In this document: positions 58,842 to 64,000 of the stretch, piece after piece
How the letters are laid out: each line of letters starts with the position of its first letter
How positions within the stretch are numbered: the first letter of the stretch is position 1
Origin: Scleromitrula shiraiana
Lineage: Eukaryota; Ascomycota; Leotiomycetes; Helotiales; Sclerotiniaceae
Assembly: GCA_028455995.1 (NCBI GenBank)
Contig: JABELC010000004.1
Coordinates: 3,036,501-3,100,500 of the forward strand
Direction: 5' to 3'
DNA length: 64,000 nucleotides
The notes under the pieces: model-generated
Told to the model about the DNA's origin: nothing
The model's input: the letters and a program-made list of their open reading frames with translations, nothing else
Database searches by the model: none
Translations under genes and position numbers: made by a program

Positions 58842-61800
58842 ATGTTGGTGTCACGGTTCTAAGGTTCTGTACAAGTGTGGCCTCAGGCTACAAGGCCGAA
58901 ACCATTTCTATATAGTCGGCCTTTTTTAGTTAGTTTAAATTTAGTTCTTTATGAATCAATAACTTTATTATTTTGATAATTTGATTTATTTTTTTTTATA
59001 TAGAACTTTTTTTGTTTTAAGTATATGATTTTTATGATTATTTTAGTTTTTTTGGTTATTTAATTTCTACGTTTTTTAATATATTAGAATTACGAGAATT
59101 TGTTTTTTATTTATTTGTTTATTTATGCGATTGGGTGCAATTTTAAATTAAAAAGAAAATTTTTTCTTTATTTATTTATATTTTTTGTTTTATAAAATAT
59201 CTATTTATAAATAGTTTTTATAATTTATTTTTTGTAGTTTATTTTTTATAGCTTATTTTTTATATTTAAATATCGAATTTGTTTTTTTATTTTTTTGTTT
59301 TCTTATTTTTTTATCTTTTTATCTTTATTATTGTTATTATACATAATTTATATAATATTAGTAGTTTATCGATTATTTTTGATAAAAAGTAGTTTTTAGA
59401 AATGGTAATTATTTTATATAGTTTTAAGAAGGTATTTTAATTTTTTGATATTAAAAAACTTTATTATCAAAAAATTTTTAAAACTTTTATTATTATTAAT
59501 AATAATAAATAATTTTTTTTTAATATTTTATTCATTATTTTTTATAATTAAAATATAATTTATTTTGAAGTTAATTAATAATTTATGGTTTTATAAAAAA
59601 ATAATCAAAAGTTGAGTAATAAGTTTGTTAAAGTTTGATAAAGTTTTAATATAGTTTTTTGATCTATTTTAGATTTTTATAATATTTTTTTTTTTGATTT
59701 TGGATTTAAAGAGATTTTTTAATGATAAAAAAGATAAAGATATTAAATTTATTATATAAGAAATTTTTTGTAATTTTTTTTATTTTAAATTTATTATTGA
59801 TATTTTTTATTTTTATTTTAAAATAATTAAGATCTTTTATATAATTTTTTTTTTGATAATATAATGTTTATTTTTTTTTAATTTATTTAATAAATTATTT
59901 GTAAATATCTTGTTGATTTTATTTAATGGTTTTGGCAAATAATGATTATGATGTTTGAAGTTTTTTTATATTTTTTAATATTATAAATAATCGATAGATT
60001 GTTTTTGTTAAATTGTATAAATTGGTTATAAATAATTTAATTTAGTTGGATTTTTATATTAAATTTATTTTTTATATTATTAAATTCGATTATAATAATA
60101 ATATTAAGATTGATTTGTTTAAAAAAAAAATTAATGATAATTTGAAGGATTTCTTTCGAAGTAATGCTTTTATTTTAATAGATAACGATTTAAAGAGATA
60201 AGTAATTTTTTTTAATAGGCTTTAAAAAAATAAGTTTATTTTTGTGTGGAAAAATAAATTTATTTTATATTTTAAAATTATTAATATAATTCTTTTTAAA
60301 TAAATTTTTGGGGTTTTAATAATGAGTTAGAATTATAATAATTTAATAAATCTTTTTTAAATTAGGTTTATAAAGGAGGAAAAATTATATTATTATATTG
60401 GAGGCAAATGTATATATTATAATAAAAATAATTATTATATAAAAAAGTATTTAGTTAAGATTATTAATAAAAATTATAAACTTAATTAAGTTAATTTAAA
60501 ATATTTATATAATATATTTAGTATTATTATTTATAATTAAGGTAATAGTTTTAGATTCGAGCAAAGTTATGGAAAATATTAGTTTGAATATTATTAAATA
60601 AACGATATTATTCTTTTTAATTTTTATTAAATGTTTATAGTTTTTATTTTATTTATTATAATATTAATTCTATTTGTAGGTTATATTCTAAAAAAAATTG
60701 AGAAAACGAGAAAAAAAGTATTTTTAATATAAGTTAATATTAAAGGTTTTTATTTGATTTGAATATATTAGTCTATTTTGTAGATAATTTAAAAGATATT
60801 TTAAATTTAGAGCTAAATATTTTAAGATTTTTTATATATAGTATTTTATTATTAAATAGTTTATTTAATTTATTATTTTATAATTTTATAAAATTAAATT
60901 AAAATTATATATATTATATTTTTTTTTTGATTTTGGATATTTTATGAAAACCTTTATTGATATTTTAATTATATATTATGATAATTGGTATATTTTTGAT
61001 TTTTTTAAGTTTTGGCGTTTTTTGCTAAATGATAGCAAAAAATCTTTTTTTAGAAATGTAATTTAAATTATTATTGTTTATTTTATTATTAAAATATTTG
61101 AGGGATTTTATTTTGAATTTATTTTATTTTTTTTTATAAGATTTAATATTGATATTATTTTAGATATATTATAGTTATAATTATATAATTTATATATATA
61201 TTATATTAATAATAGTTTAATATTTAATTTTTTTTTATATTTGTAATATTGTTTATTTTTTATTTTATTATTATATATATTAAAAATTTTGAAAAAAACT
61301 TTAGTTTTTTTTTTTTAAATTTTAATAATTTTATTTTATTTATACAAAATAAATATAATTTTTAATATTAAAATAATTATAGTCAAATTTGTATTTATAA
61401 TAAAAGATATTATAAATAAAGATTTTTTTTATTTATTATTAAAAATAAAGAATAATGTATTTAAAGACTCAAATTTAAATAATAAAGTTTTAAATAATAA
61501 AAATTTAAATAATAAAAATAAAAATGATAATTTAATTTTTAAAGTTGATATTATAAAGGGTTTTAATAAAAATGGGTTTGTAGTTTATTTACTATAGTTT
61601 AGATTTGTTAGGATTATAGTTGGTTAATGATGTGTAATAGTATTCCGTTTTTTGCAAGGTATTGTAAATAGATTGCTTATTATCTTTATTTTTAAGAAAG
61701 CGATTGCTTTTAATAAACTAATTAAGATACGCGTTTTATTAGCTTTTTTAATATTGTTTTATTATTAATAAAAAGATATTCGAATAAAATGGTTTATATT

Positions 61801-64000
61801 AAATTATTTATTAAATAATATTTATATAGATTAGAAAATTGTTATTATAGATTTGTACTAAAATATTTTAAAAAGCATTATCTTTTATAAAGATATTAAA
61901 ATTTAATTAGATTTTAGATTGTATAAATTTCTAAATAATTATTTTCAAACTTTTAATTTAAATAAAGTTTTAGATAAAGATATTGATAAATATATAAAAA
62001 GTAAATTGAGTTATAATAAAATATATATTTTATTTAAATTATTATTAGAATACCAAGATTTTATTAATATTTTTTTTAAAGAGTTAACAAACACTTTATT
62101 TAAATATATCGTTATAGATATCAATATTAATTTAAAATTTAGCTTTGAATTTTTTTATAATAAAAATCGTTTTTTTATAATTAAAAAATATAAGATTATT
62201 TATAAATATATTAATAATAATATAAAAAAAAATTTATTAAAAAATCTATATCATTTATAATAATATTGATACTTTTAATAAAAAAGCTTAAAAAAAGTAT
62301 ATAAATATACATTGATTATTATAATTTTAATAAAGATATAATTAAAAACTGCTTTTTGATTTTTTTAATAAAGAATATATTTGAATAATTAAATAAAATA
62401 AAAATCTTTATAAACCTTGATATATTTATAATTTTTAATAAAATCTATTTAAAAAAAAAAAATAAATAAAAAACCATATTTATTATTTAATATAGATTAT
62501 ATAAATATATAATTATTTCTTTTAATTTATATAATGCTTTAACTTATTTTTAAGCTTTTATTAATAATTCTTTTTTTAATCTTTTTGATATTATTATTTT
62601 TATTTATCTTGATAATATTTTAATCTTTTTTATAAATAAGTATAATTATAAAAACTATATATAAAAAGTTTTAAAAAAGTTTTATAAAGTGAATTTTTAT
62701 TTTGATATTGATAAATGCGAATTTAATATAACAAAGATAAAATACTTAAAATTAATCATATTTAGTGATAAAATCTTTATAAATTTAAATAAAATTGAGA
62801 TTATTATTAATTAAAAAGCTTTAATTCGATTAAAGGAGTTATAAAGCTTTTTTAGATTTGCGAATTTTTATTAATGATTTATTAAAAAATATTTTAAAAT
62901 AATAAACTTATTAATAAACTTATTACAAAAAAATATTTTTTAATATTAATTTTTAATTTATTAAAAAATATTTAAAAAACTAAAAACATTATTTATTTTT
63001 ATTTTAATATTTAAATATTATAGCTCAAATCTTAAAATAATTATAGAAACTAATATTTTTAATTGGACTTTTAAAGGTATATTATTGTAAAAGCAATTTA
63101 ATAGCGAATAATATTTAATAATTTATTTTTTATTTAAATATTTTTTATAAAAGTATAATTATGATATTTATAATAAAAAGCTATTAATTATAATAAAAGT
63201 ATTTAAAAAATAAAAGTTAAAACTAAAAAAAATAGATAGTTTCAATATTTTATTAGATTATAAAAATCTTTAATATTTTATGATTATAAAATAATTTAAT
63301 ATTTATTAAATATAATAAACTAAATTTTTAAATAAATTCAATTTCTGCATTTATTATTAATTTAATATAAAAGTAATTAAATTAGATATATTGAATTAAT
63401 TTTTTAAAAAAAAACTAATTTTTAGAGATATAAATAATGATTATATAAATCAATATTAATAAATTCTATTATAATTTGATAAAATAGATTTATATATTTT
63501 AAACTTATTTAATCTAAATATAATTAAGGATTATTTTAAAAAGTTTATTTTAAATATCGAAATTTTAATCAATATAATTATTGATAAAATATACAAATGA
63601 TTAAATATTATTGTATATATGATTTAAGCAATTTAGTTAGAAGAATTGCAAATATAGTTTTAAAAATTATTTAAATGTTTATAATCGATTTTATTTGCAG
63701 TCTATTTTATATAAAAAAAAGGATTTATTATAAAAAACGATTATTTATCTTTTTAAATAAAGAAATAATAATACAAATCTTTTATTATAACTATTTTATT
63801 TTATTAGTAGGCTATTTAAATTATATAAAATATATCAAAATAATCTAATACTTTTATATTTAAAAAGGTTTAATATAGGATATTATATATTTTATAAAAA
63901 ATTATTATATTTATTTATATTTAAAAGCTTTATATTTAATTTTCTAAAATTTATTATATTTTTTAAAAATATTTTATTATATTTAATCAAATATTATTAT
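58842..64000 (+). mobile_element. RIP-mutated Ty3/gypsy retrotransposon, truncated by the window end
   Basis: Plus-strand coding traces appear in order. A CCHC-like zinc knuckle context (GGKC near 60403) fits the end of gag. The 61919-62260 frame corresponds to the start of reverse transcriptase (LLEYQDFINIFF, the acidic and NLKF stretch). IVFIYLDNILIF near 62590 corresponds to the catalytic YxDD box, with one Asp changed. DKCEFNITKIKYL near 62705 is the following conserved KCEF motif. The left boundary is uncertain: TGTTGGTGTCACGG at 58842 is a plausible LTR start, still GC-normal until about 58925. No second LTR is visible before 64000. Confidence 0.7.
61919..62260 (+). pseudogene. Gypsy reverse transcriptase N-terminal remnant
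   Basis: The longest surviving frame in the element, 113 codons, is read-through rather than a gene. Its spacing of conserved residues matches the protease-to-RT junction of fungal Ty3/gypsy pol. Stops on either side and the loss of most Gly, Pro and Arg codons reflect RIP. Confidence 0.6.

Overview
The window is nuclear DNA of a filamentous ascomycete (Pezizomycotina). Genes carry many 46-60 bp introns with GTRNGT donors, CTAAC/CTGAC branch sites and YAG acceptors. Gene-bearing DNA of ordinary composition alternates sharply with very AT-rich blocks full of stop codons, the pattern left by repeat-induced point mutation (RIP). The gene repertoire (secreted and intracellular glycosidases, sugar transporters, P450) fits a plant-associated Leotiomycete, but that placement is inference.

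Layout. 1-1300: degenerate 130-145 bp minisatellite. 1744-10518: gene-dense: GH13 amylase (-), RNA polymerase I subunit RPA49 (-), ribosomal protein eL41 (-), FHA-domain kinase (+). 11114-11563: 450 bp terminal-inverted-repeat element. 11688-14730: dead citrate carrier, a tiny membrane-protein ORF and a frameshifted C2H2 zinc-finger gene. 14946-18240: AT-rich block with a 940 bp inverted-repeat element and the decayed end of a second copy. 18804-32663: kinase with a C-terminal ubiquitin-like domain (+), GH16-type protein (-), a fungal orphan-family protein (-), and a 2,339-residue protein joining an SF1 helicase to three CbxX/CfxQ AAA+ domains (+). 33026-43690: dead sugar permease (-), secreted TIM-barrel-like protein (+), cytochrome P450 (-), a short-chain dehydrogenase gene destroyed by partial tandem duplication plus RIP (+), and a truncated sugar-transporter pseudogene (-). 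44012-54664: a TIR element broken open by a complete 7.6 kb Ty1/copia retrotransposon with 160 bp LTRs and an AATCA target duplication. 55213-55672: third TIR-element copy. 55770-57185: GH78 rhamnosidase remnant. 57482-58642: intact orphan gene. About 58842 to the window end: RIP-mutated Ty3/gypsy element that leaves the window.

No co-regulated cluster is evident. The intact genes are mostly housekeeping or single-copy. Six of about 17 protein genes are broken (citrate carrier, two sugar transporters, SDR, GH78, C2H2 factor), mostly beside transposons and mostly concerned with carbon uptake and metabolism, which suggests local genome decay. The most unusual coding features are the helicase-triple-AAA protein, three of whose four P-loops are interrupted by introns, and the kinase-ubiquitin-like fusion.
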